Positions 17,566-24,413 of a stretch of DNA of 46,508 nucleotides are shown in pieces. The stretch's first letter is position 1; the number at the start of each line of letters is the position of its first letter. A program made the position numbers and the translations under genes. The stretch is from CAYGDP01 sp964348665 (GTDB lineage: Bacteria; Verrucomicrobiota; Verrucomicrobiia; Palsa-1439; CAYGDP01): the NCBI GenBank assembly GCA_964348665.1, contig CAYGDP010000028.1, positions 1 to 46,508 of the forward strand, given 5' to 3'. Under the pieces are notes generated by a model. The model made no database searches. It saw only the letters and a list, made by a program, of their open reading frames with translations, and was not told the origin of the DNA.

Positions 17566-18024
17566 TTACTTCCCCTCCTGCCGCCGCTGCTCAATCCGTT
17601 CGAGGCCGCGCTGGATTTGCATTTCGAGGTAGCGGACGAGGGCTTCGCGGTTGTCTTTGAGCCACGCGCGTTGTTCATCGGTGAGCTGCGGGAGGATTTC
17701 GTTGTAAAGTTTGGCAATGAAGACCGACATGTCTGCGTCGGCCTTGGCAAAATCGGTGCAGGCGGCGCGGATTTTGGCTTCGTCCGGCGGGGTAGCGATC
17801 ATGGCGTCGAGCTTGGCGCGGCGTGCAGCAGAATAGGCGCGGATGATCGGCTCACCGTCGGCGCGGCGCGATTGGGTGAGCTGACGGATTTGTTCGCGCT
17901 GGGCGTCGGTAAGGTTGGGGACGTCGGGGCGACCAGGTTGTTGTGGTTTGTCCTGTGCGTAAACCGCCACAGGCATGGACGCCTGTGTCACCAGGATAAG
18001 AGCGAGGACGATTGCAATTTTCAT
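17566..18024 (-). CDS. Spy/CpxP-like periplasmic protein
   Basis: The 152-aa product starts at ATG 18024 with a signal peptide (MKIAIVLALILVTQASMPVAVYAQ). The mature helical protein has two LTxxQ-type motifs (LTDAQREQIRQL and LTDEQRAWL), the signature of the Spy/CpxP family of ATP-independent periplasmic chaperones and stress sensors. A longer ATG at 18033 also exists, and the open frame reaches 18138 through the 18068-18093 hairpin. It lies downstream of the terC-like gene on the same strand. Confidence 0.8.
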   Translation of the reverse strand: MKIAIVLALILVTQASMPVAVYAQDKPQQPGRPDVPNLTDAQREQIRQLTQSRRADGEPIIRAYSAARRAKLDAMIATPPDEAKIRAACTDFAKADADMSVFIAKLYNEILPQLTDEQRAWLKDNREALVRYLEMQIQRGLERIEQRRQEGK

Positions 18025-18067
18025 CGGCGGCATCGTCGCCGAAGTTCGGGCTTGGTGCAAGTGGAAT

Positions 18068-18093
18068 GTAGGGCAAGCGATTGCGTGCCCTAC
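18068..18093. repeat. Short perfect hairpin at the terC-like stop codon
   Basis: Perfect 8-bp arms GTAGGGCA and TGCCCTAC with a 10-nt loop; the arm overlaps the stop of the terC-like gene. No T-tract follows on the minus strand, so it looks like a dispersed palindrome rather than a clear terminator. Confidence 0.55.
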
Positions 18094-18797
18094 GCAGGGG
18101 GAAGCGTTGGATTTTTTTTCCTGACTGCGAGAAACCAAATCGCGCCCGTGATCAGGATGATGAGGAAAATTGGAAGGGGAGTAGGATAGTTAATGACATC
18201 GCGTTTGCCAGCGAGGATGAGACACGCAACATGGAGCAGCCATCCGCCGGCGGGAAATCGGACCCAGTCCGCATATCGGCGAACCCAGACGATCGTGATG
18301 GTAAAGATAATCATGCACACACAGGAAATCAGCAGGCCGAAAATCAGCACCGTCCAGACATGCTCTTTGCCGGCGCGAACGGCAAATTCCGAGTTGGCGA
18401 TGGCGTTGTCGGCCATCAGCGTGAGGTCGTTGAAGGTGATCAACAAAATGGCGGCCATCATGGCGCGCTGAAGCTGTTCGGTGGAGCATTCTTCGGCGGG
18501 TTGCTCATGCCACATTTTGTAGACGACAAACAGCAGCCATAAACCCGCGGGATAGCGCACCCAATCAAAATGCGCGCGCAACTGCACGACGAGGAACGTC
18601 AGCACCATCATCAGCATGCACGAAAGCAGCAGGCCGAAGAGGATCGCTTTCTTTTGCTGTTTGCGCGGAAGGCACGCGGCCATCTGGGAATTCGCCAGCG
18701 CGTTATCGAACGCCAGCGAGATGTCGGAAACGGCGACCGCAAAGATGGCCTGCGGCAATGTATAACTGGCGGCGTGCGCGATGTCGGCTTCTGTCAT
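18090..18797 (-). CDS. TerC-like integral membrane protein
   Basis: The 235-aa protein has about six to seven hydrophobic segments arranged as two similar halves. Each half carries the TerC-type motif: SDISLAFDNALANS in helix 1 and NDLTLMADNAIANS in the middle. TerC/Alx relatives are linked to manganese export and tellurite resistance; this member's substrate is unknown. ATG 18797 overlaps the recO stop (ATGA), suggesting coupled translation, and a Spy-like gene follows. Confidence 0.82.
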   Translation of the reverse strand: MTEADIAHAASYTLPQAIFAVAVSDISLAFDNALANSQMAACLPRKQQKKAILFGLLLSCMLMMVLTFLVVQLRAHFDWVRYPAGLWLLFVVYKMWHEQPAEECSTEQLQRAMMAAILLITFNDLTLMADNAIANSEFAVRAGKEHVWTVLIFGLLISCVCMIIFTITIVWVRRYADWVRFPAGGWLLHVACLILAGKRDVINYPTPLPIFLIILITGAIWFLAVRKKNPTLPPA

Positions 18798-19546
18798 GGC
18801 GCGGCAGTATAATCACGGGGCGACGTATTGCAATAAGAACTGACTGTCGTCCTCGGCTGTTCATTTGAATGATTCGAGGACGAGAACGAGGGCGACGCCG
18901 ATTGCGATGTTAGCGCAAGTTCGCGCTGCGTCGGCCATTGCCGCAGGTTGGAGCTAAACAATTCCCGGCTCAAACCGTCCAACTGCGATGTTTGTGCTGG
19001 AGACATCTTCAGGCGCGAGAGTTTCAGTGATGAATCCTCGATCAGATGGGACAGAAGCGCTTTCGTGCCGCGGGGCAGCAATAACTTCTCAATGCGCGCT
19101 CCGAATCCGAGCGCGCGCAGTAATCGGAACTCAAATGAATACACAAGTTCGATGGAAGTCTCGCCCCGATTCAGTGCGCCTAGAAATTCTTCGAGCAACT
19201 GATACGATTCCCGCACGGGACTATCCACTTCCGTCATCGCATCGGTGAGCGCGACGAAATAACTGGCAGCATGAAACGCGGGCAGATCGGCCCGGATGCG
19301 CGCGAACGGCTCGGCCACCGCCGCCTCCTGTAAGATGTGCAGCTCGGATTTGGCGCTGCGAAGAAATTGCAGTTCGTCGCAAAAAAAAAGGTCGAGCGCC
19401 CCGCGCATGAGGCTCTTGGGACGACGCGCACCTTTGGCAACGGTCTTGAGCTTGCCATAATCGCTCGTCAGCCAGGTGACGATGTAACTTGTCTCGTGCC
19501 AGCGATGCAGTCGCAAGACGATGCCGCGGGTGCGAAGCGATTCCAT
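18794..19546 (-). CDS. recO: DNA repair protein RecO
   Basis: The 250-aa protein has the RecO N-terminal OB domain (TRGIVLRLHRWHETSYIVTWLTSDYGKL, in pieces) with the RecO signature GKLKTVAKGARRPKS and a central helical domain (YSFEFRLLRALGF). It acts with RecR in loading RecA at gaps. No C-terminal zinc knuckle is visible. The last about 45 residues are low-complexity (TSQSASPSFSSSNHSNEQ) and unlike a RecO C-terminus; see the frameshift finding. The end overlaps the terC-like start by 4 nt. Confidence 0.85.
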   Translation of the reverse strand: MESLRTRGIVLRLHRWHETSYIVTWLTSDYGKLKTVAKGARRPKSLMRGALDLFFCDELQFLRSAKSELHILQEAAVAEPFARIRADLPAFHAASYFVALTDAMTEVDSPVRESYQLLEEFLGALNRGETSIELVYSFEFRLLRALGFGARIEKLLLPRGTKALLSHLIEDSSLKLSRLKMSPAQTSQLDGLSRELFSSNLRQWPTQRELALTSQSASPSFSSSNHSNEQPRTTVSSYCNTSPRDYTAAP

Positions 19547-19616
19547 GGCTGGCAGAATAGCTGCGAACTGGGTTCTCGGCTACAATTTCCTTGCGTCCAA
19601 TCGCTCCACGCGGTAG

Positions 19617-19979
19617 ATGTCCGCCATGACTGCGACCGCCACCCATGCGCCATCCCCATCGAGCGCGACCACGCCCGAAGTCGAGTGTGTTTTCGAGGGT
19701 AAGACTTTTCCGTGTGGCGAATACGCCACTCTTCGCAGCGTGATGAAACTGCACGGCGTCAATCCGCACGCGTACCACACCAAACTGCTCAACTGCCGCG
19801 GGTTCGGCCTCTGCGGCACCTGCATCGTCGAAATCGCCGAGGGCATGGAAAACCTGACGCCGAAAACCTTCTTGGAAAAATTCTGGCTCGATGGCGCCCC
19901 CCCCACATTCCGACTCGCTTGCCAAGCCCAGGTGCTTAAGGGCAAGGTCACCGTCGTTACCGATCCGAAGGTAAAGTAG
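19617..19979 (+). CDS. 2Fe-2S ferredoxin-like protein
   Basis: The 120-aa protein carries a 2Fe-2S cluster motif: C60-x5-C66-x2-C69 (NCRGFGLCGTCIVEI) and a fourth ligand C102 (RLACQAQV). CX5CX2C spacing is closer to adrenodoxin-type than plant-type (CX4CX2C) ferredoxins. The first 20 residues are Ser/Thr/Pro-rich and unstructured; ATG 19626 is an alternative start. It is divergent from recO. An electron-transfer role is likely, partner unknown. Confidence 0.88.
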   Translation: MSAMTATATHAPSPSSATTPEVECVFEGKTFPCGEYATLRSVMKLHGVNPHAYHTKLLNCRGFGLCGTCIVEIAEGMENLTPKTFLEKFWLDGAPPTFRLACQAQVLKGKVTVVTDPKVK

Positions 19980-20007
19980 ACGTGTAATAATAACGGGAGA
20001 TATAAAT

Positions 20008-20217
20008 ATGAAAAACAAGATTCGCGAGATAGCTTATGTATATTGGATGATGGCGATGTTTGTATCTGTCGGATATATTTGGAATCTGTTTGTTGGAGAC
20101 AAAGGAAGCTTCCATCTTTTTCTGTATGGAATCAACGCGACCTTACTTGGCGCGGCACTTTTCTACATCGCTAACGAGATAGACGCGCTCAAGAAAACGC
20201 TCTATCTGCCGAAGTGA
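20008..20217 (+). CDS. Small membrane protein with two helices
   Basis: The 69-aa protein has two hydrophobic segments (AYVYWMMAMFVSVGYIWNLF and the LYGINATLLGAALFYIA region) and a charged C-terminus. A GGGAGA lies about 8 nt before ATG 20008. It is more AT-rich than its neighbours. No family recognised. Confidence 0.6.
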   Translation: MKNKIREIAYVYWMMAMFVSVGYIWNLFVGDKGSFHLFLYGINATLLGAALFYIANEIDALKKTLYLPK

Positions 20218-20235
20218 TTCTTTTTTAGGACACCG

Positions 20236-20850
20236 ATGCGCTGGGGCATATTGATCCTGGGATTTTGTCTCGCAAGCGTCGCGCTCGCTGCCGACCCGGT
20301 CGCCAAACAACAACAGCCCAACATCAAACGAATCGCCATCGAGGGCGAATATGTCCATCCGCCATCGGGGATGAAGTTCCCCGACTTGATTGCCCAGTTC
20401 CGCCGCAGCGATATCGCGCAATACGACAAAGCAGGCGACGACGTTTCGGCGGGCTACAACTTGCGCGAGCCGTTCCGCGATGTCGTTGGCACCGTTTATG
20501 TTTATCCGGCGAAAGTATTCGGGCAGGTCGCTGATCCTGTCGAGATGCAGCTGGCGCTGATCAAGGAAGTTGTCATTCAACAACACAAAGACGGCAAACT
20601 GGTCAGTGACGGCATAGCCAGATTGCAACAGGGGGAAACTGTTTTCACGGGCAAGACCGCGCGCTTCACGTTCACCGACAAACAATTCTTTGGTGGAGAG
20701 GATCGCCTCTGCTCCGATCTCTATCTCTTTCAGCATGGTGAATGGCTCATCAAGTACCGTTTCACCTATCCCGATTCTCAACGCGACGGTGTGCAGAAAG
20801 ATATTGCCAACCTCATGCGCGACCTGAAATGGCCGCCGCGGAAGAAATAA
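20236..20850 (+). CDS. Secreted protein of unknown function
   Basis: The 204-aa product has a signal peptide (MRWGILILGFCLASVALA) and a mature region with EGEYVHPPSGMKFPDLI and GTVYVYPAKVFGQ, then a C-terminal RFTYPDSQRDGVQKDIANLM. It lies 18 nt after the small membrane protein, so the two may be co-transcribed. I do not recognise a family. Confidence 0.78.
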   Translation: MRWGILILGFCLASVALAADPVAKQQQPNIKRIAIEGEYVHPPSGMKFPDLIAQFRRSDIAQYDKAGDDVSAGYNLREPFRDVVGTVYVYPAKVFGQVADPVEMQLALIKEVVIQQHKDGKLVSDGIARLQQGETVFTGKTARFTFTDKQFFGGEDRLCSDLYLFQHGEWLIKYRFTYPDSQRDGVQKDIANLMRDLKWPPRKK

Positions 20851-20900
20851 TCCGCAAATCTATCAGCCGACGGACTCCTAAATACATGAAAGTGTGGTAA

Positions 20901-20930
20901 GGTTTCGCGTCGGTTCGCGTGGTTCGCGGG
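20901..20930. repeat. Short tandem GGTTCGCGT tract
   Basis: Three imperfect 9-10-nt units (GGTTTCGCGT, CGGTTCGCGT, GGTTCGCGG) lie just before the IscU-like start. It is of the same class as the low-complexity gene-end tracts elsewhere in the window. Confidence 0.55.
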
Positions 20931-20941
20931 CCTGCCAAATC

Positions 20942-21316
20942 ATGTACAACGCAACCGTCCTCGATCATTTTCAGAACCCGCGCAATGTGGGCGAACTGCC
21001 GTCGCCAGCATTGTTCGCGCGCGCGCAAAACTCCACCGATGGGGATATCGTGGACGTGTGGCTTCGCGTCGAGGACGATCGAATCGCGGATGCGAAATTT
21101 CGGTGCGCGGGTTGCACCGCGGCGATTGCGTGCGCGAGCGTCGCGACCGAGTGGGTCAAAGGAAAATCGGTAGCCGAAGCCTCCGCCGTGACGCGCGAGT
21201 TGATCGCAGACTTGCTCGGGGGACTGCCTCCGTCTAAGATGATTTGCTCGAATCTCGCGCCGGATGCGATTCGGAAGGCGATGAAACCACGAATGAACGC
21301 GAATGAACGCAAATAG
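20942..21316 (+). CDS. IscU/NifU-type iron-sulfur scaffold, variant lacking one ligand cysteine
   Basis: The 124-aa protein (ATG 20942, MYNATVLDHFQNPRNVGEL) matches the IscU/SufU fold: GCTAAIACASVATEWVKGKS with C58 (and C64), and MICSNLAPDAI with C102. The first ligand, normally in an NPxCGD motif, is replaced: here NSTDGD puts Asp33 where the cysteine belongs, while the following conserved Asp is kept (D35). The C-terminal residues PRMNANERK are encoded by a short tandem repeat. The gene overlaps the next by 14 nt. No isc or suf genes are adjacent, so its role is uncertain. Confidence 0.82.
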   Translation: MYNATVLDHFQNPRNVGELPSPALFARAQNSTDGDIVDVWLRVEDDRIADAKFRCAGCTAAIACASVATEWVKGKSVAEASAVTRELIADLLGGLPPSKMICSNLAPDAIRKAMKPRMNANERK

Positions 21317-22052
21317 TTTCTATTGGGCTGGATTGTTGATGTTGTGCGCCGCGGTTGCCGCCGAAGACGCGAAACCGTCTCGCGAGCGCGCCCAAAAACT
21401 TTTCGACGAGCAACCGCGCACGGTCGAACGTGTGCGGGACGCCGCGAAAGAATTCGACGCGGTCTTGGCGGCGGCATCCGATCACTACGATACTCTGGCT
21501 CGCTCGGCGCGCATATGGCTGTGGCTCTCCGAGAACGAATCCACCAAGGACGCCCGTCGCGCAGCCGCTCAACGAGCGATGGAACTGTCGAGAACCACGG
21601 TCAAGTTGGACGAAAAACGCGTGGAAGGACATTTTTATCTGGCGGTGGCGCTCGGCACGCTGGCCGATGTGGAGCGGGGATTGTCGGCGTTCGGACGCAT
21701 CCGGGAGATGAGAACGGTATTGCTTCGCGCAATTGAGTTGGACGAGAAATTCGACGAAGCCGGCCCACATCGAACGCTGGGACAGCTTTTGTTGGAGGCG
21801 CCGACTGAACCGATCAGCGTAGGCAACACGAAAGTGGCGGCCAAACACATCCAGCGCGCGGCCGAGTTGTCGCCCGATTATCCTGAAAACCAATATGTTC
21901 TGGCGTTGCTGTTGCGTTCTAAACGCGACACGAAAGGCGCTGCCGAGGCTGCACAAAAAGTTCTCGATGCGAAACCGTGGAAGGGCAAGGAAGACGAAGA
22001 CGCCAAATGGAAAGCCGCTGCAAAAAAACTTGTGGAAAAACCGGGGAAGTGA
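21303..22052 (+). CDS. Secreted TPR-like protein (TatT-like)
   Basis: The 249-aa protein has an apparent signal sequence (MNANSFYWAGLLMLCAAVAAED) and helical repeats: YDTLARSARIWLWLSE, VEGHFYLAVALGTLADVERGLSAFG, PHRTLGQLLLEAP and YPENQYVLALLLRSKRD. This pattern is like the periplasmic TatT component of some TRAP transporters, but no TRAP permease is adjacent. The signal sequence begins inside the tandem repeat shared with the end of the IscU-like gene. Confidence 0.72.
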   Translation: MNANSFYWAGLLMLCAAVAAEDAKPSRERAQKLFDEQPRTVERVRDAAKEFDAVLAAASDHYDTLARSARIWLWLSENESTKDARRAAAQRAMELSRTTVKLDEKRVEGHFYLAVALGTLADVERGLSAFGRIREMRTVLLRAIELDEKFDEAGPHRTLGQLLLEAPTEPISVGNTKVAAKHIQRAAELSPDYPENQYVLALLLRSKRDTKGAAEAAQKVLDAKPWKGKEDEDAKWKAAAKKLVEKPGK

Positions 22053-22069
22053 GAGGAGCGGCAAACGGC

Positions 22070-22105
22070 ATCATTTGTGTGAATCTGTGTGGATTTGTGG
22101 TGAAA
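22070..22105. repeat. GTGxxTTTGTGG-type low-complexity tract
   Basis: TTTGTGTGAATCTGTGTGG followed by ATTTGTGGTG lies between the TPR-like gene and transketolase. It belongs to the same class as tracts at 17226-17262, 40398-40436 and 45108-45145. Confidence 0.5.
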
Positions 22106-22242
22106 GAAAACATGAATCTGCCAATTCCCTAAACGATTTGATCGTTGGCGTTTTCCAATTTGTTGCAGAACCGCCGCCATCGCTGGATTTGTAACTCTTC
22201 TGGCTTGCGACGGCGGCGACTTTCGCTATGATGTGCGGTCTC

Positions 22243-24261
22243 ATGACGACGAAGAATTCGACAGAAGAGTTGGTGGTCAAGACAATCCAGTGTCTCGCGA
22301 TGGATGCCGTTGAGAAGGCCAAAAGCGGTCACCCTGGATTGCCGATGGGTTGCTCGGATTTTGCAACGGTGCTGTGGCTCAAATTTCTGCGCCACAGTGC
22401 GTCGAATCCCAAGTGGCACAATCGCGACCGATTCGTGCTTTCGGCGGGACACGGTTCCATGCTGTTGTACTCCATGCTGCACTTGTCGGGTTATGAGGGC
22501 ATGTCGCTCGACGATCTGAAAAATTTCCGCCAATGGGGTAGTCGCGCCGCGGGGCATCCTGAAAACATTTTGCATCCCGCAATCGAATGCACCACCGGCC
22601 CGCTCGGCGCTGGCACGAGCAACAGCGTGGGGATGGCCATCGCGGAACGCTGGCTGGCCGAAACTTTCAACGTCGAAAATGAGCCACCGATTGTGAATCA
22701 TTTCACGTACGCACTTGTCAGCGACGGCGATCTCATGGAAGGACTTAGTCATGAATCCGCCTCGCTCGCCGGTCATCTGGGCCTGGGGAAATTGATTTGG
22801 TTTTACGACTCGAATCGCATCACCATCGAAGGCAGCACAGACTTGGCGTACAGCGACAACGTTCGCAAACGATTCGAGGGCTATCATTGGCACGTGATCG
22901 AGTGCGACGGCCACAATCGTGCCGACATCGAACGCGCCTTGCGGGAAGCGCAATCCCTCGCACAGGAACCGCACCCGAAAATCATCATCGGTAAAACCGT
23001 CATCGGCAAAGGAAGCCCCAAAAAACAGGATACCTCGAACGCCCACGGCGAACCCCTTGGCCCCGACGAAGTCGCGGCGACCAAGCGGAATATCGGTTGG
23101 CCCGACGACGAGCATTTCCTCGTGCCGGACGAAGTTCGCGCGCTCTTTGCCGACCGCCGTCGCGAACTGGAACATCTGGAGCGGGAATGGAACGAGCGTT
23201 TTGCCGCGTATCGCCGCGCCCATCCCGACAAAGCTTCTCTGTGGGATGCTTTTCATGCGCGTCATATTCCGGGTGATTTGGAAAAACACCTCCCGCATTT
23301 TCCCGCAGGCAAAGCCGTCGCCACGCGCAGCGCCAGCGGGGACACGCTCGCAGCGATTTTCCCGCACGTGAAAAATTTAATCGGCGGCTCCGCCGACCTC
23401 GCCGGCTCGACCAAAACCTATGTCAAAGGCGCCGGCTCGATCTCCCGGAAGGATTTCAAGGCGCGTAACTTCCACTGGGGCGTGCGCGAAAACGCGATGG
23501 GCGGCGTGATGAACGGCATGGCGCTTCATGGCGGTGTCATCCCCTTCGGCGGGACGTTCCTGATTTTCTCCGATTATATGCGCCCTGGCATCCGCCTCGC
23601 TGCGATCAGCGAATTACCTGTCATCTACGTCTTTACCCACGACTCGATCTTTCTTGGCGAAGACGGCCCGACGCATCAGCCCATCGAGCATCTCTCTTCC
23701 TTGCGCGCCATGCCAAACATGATGACCATTCGGCCCGCTGACGCGAACGAAACCGCCTACGCATGGCTCGCTGCGCTCCAAAACCGCCACGGCCCAACTG
23801 CGATCGTGCTTACGCGCCAAAACTTGCCCACCTATGACCGGACTCAACTCGCGCCCGCGTCCCGTCTGCTCCGCGGGGGCTATGTCCTGGGAGAATTTGG
23901 CGACAAGTCGGGCATGCCCGATTTAATCCTGATCGCCACCGGCTCAGAAGTCTCGCTTGCCGTGGATGCCGCAAAACTTCTCGCCGCAAAGGGACACAAT
24001 ATCCGCGTCGTCAATCTCGCCTGCTGGGAGCTGTTCGAGCGCGAACCTGCCGATTACCGCGAAAGCGTCCTACCTGCCGCCGTCACCAAACGCCTTGCCA
24101 TCGAGGCCGCCGCGCCCTTTGGCTGGTCTCGCTATATCGGTCCCCACGGCAGAGTGATCGGCATGACCCGGTTCGGCGCGAGCGCTCCGGCGCCGGTTCT
24201 CGCCGAAAAATTCGGGTTCACCCCCCAAAACATCGCCATAATCGCGGAAGAGATGGTTTAA
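22243..24261 (+). CDS. tkt: Transketolase
   Basis: The 672-aa thiamine-diphosphate enzyme transfers two-carbon ketol units in the pentose phosphate pathway. Start ATG 22243 (MTTKNSTEEL) is preferred over 22228. Motifs are KSGHPGLPMG near residue 30, the TPP/Mg site SDGDLMEGLSHE with DSNRITIEG, the catalytic-Glu region NFHWGVRENAMGGVMNGMALHGG, and FTHDSIFLGEDGPTHQPIEHL. The C-terminal domain (LIATGSEVSLAVDAAKLL) is intact. Full length; no frameshift seen. Confidence 0.96.
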   Translation: MTTKNSTEELVVKTIQCLAMDAVEKAKSGHPGLPMGCSDFATVLWLKFLRHSASNPKWHNRDRFVLSAGHGSMLLYSMLHLSGYEGMSLDDLKNFRQWGSRAAGHPENILHPAIECTTGPLGAGTSNSVGMAIAERWLAETFNVENEPPIVNHFTYALVSDGDLMEGLSHESASLAGHLGLGKLIWFYDSNRITIEGSTDLAYSDNVRKRFEGYHWHVIECDGHNRADIERALREAQSLAQEPHPKIIIGKTVIGKGSPKKQDTSNAHGEPLGPDEVAATKRNIGWPDDEHFLVPDEVRALFADRRRELEHLEREWNERFAAYRRAHPDKASLWDAFHARHIPGDLEKHLPHFPAGKAVATRSASGDTLAAIFPHVKNLIGGSADLAGSTKTYVKGAGSISRKDFKARNFHWGVRENAMGGVMNGMALHGGVIPFGGTFLIFSDYMRPGIRLAAISELPVIYVFTHDSIFLGEDGPTHQPIEHLSSLRAMPNMMTIRPADANETAYAWLAALQNRHGPTAIVLTRQNLPTYDRTQLAPASRLLRGGYVLGEFGDKSGMPDLILIATGSEVSLAVDAAKLLAAKGHNIRVVNLACWELFEREPADYRESVLPAAVTKRLAIEAAAPFGWSRYIGPHGRVIGMTRFGASAPAPVLAEKFGFTPQNIAIIAEEMV

Positions 24262-24334
24262 CTGCTTGTTGCTATCTCACGATTGCAGAGAGCAGAGGCG
24301 AAGAATCTCCGCCGTGAACTTGTGGGTGACGTCA

Positions 24335-24409
24335 TTCGGGGTTTGGAGTCCACGCTTCAGAGTGATCAAGTAATCGCAGTTTGTCACAAGCTAAAGCTTG
24401 AACCCCGAA
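24335..24409. repeat. 75-bp inverted repeat between convergent genes, possible bidirectional terminator
   Basis: The outer ends TTCGGGGTT (24335-24343) and AACCCCGAA (24401-24409) are perfect 9-bp inverted repeats. Inside are a CACGCTTCAG/AGTG half and a palindrome CAAGCT-AA-AGCTTG (24387-24400). A short T-run follows at 24411-24415. It sits between the convergent stops of transketolase (24261) and the DUF4091 protein (24414). Confidence 0.55.
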
Positions 24410-24413
24410 CTTT

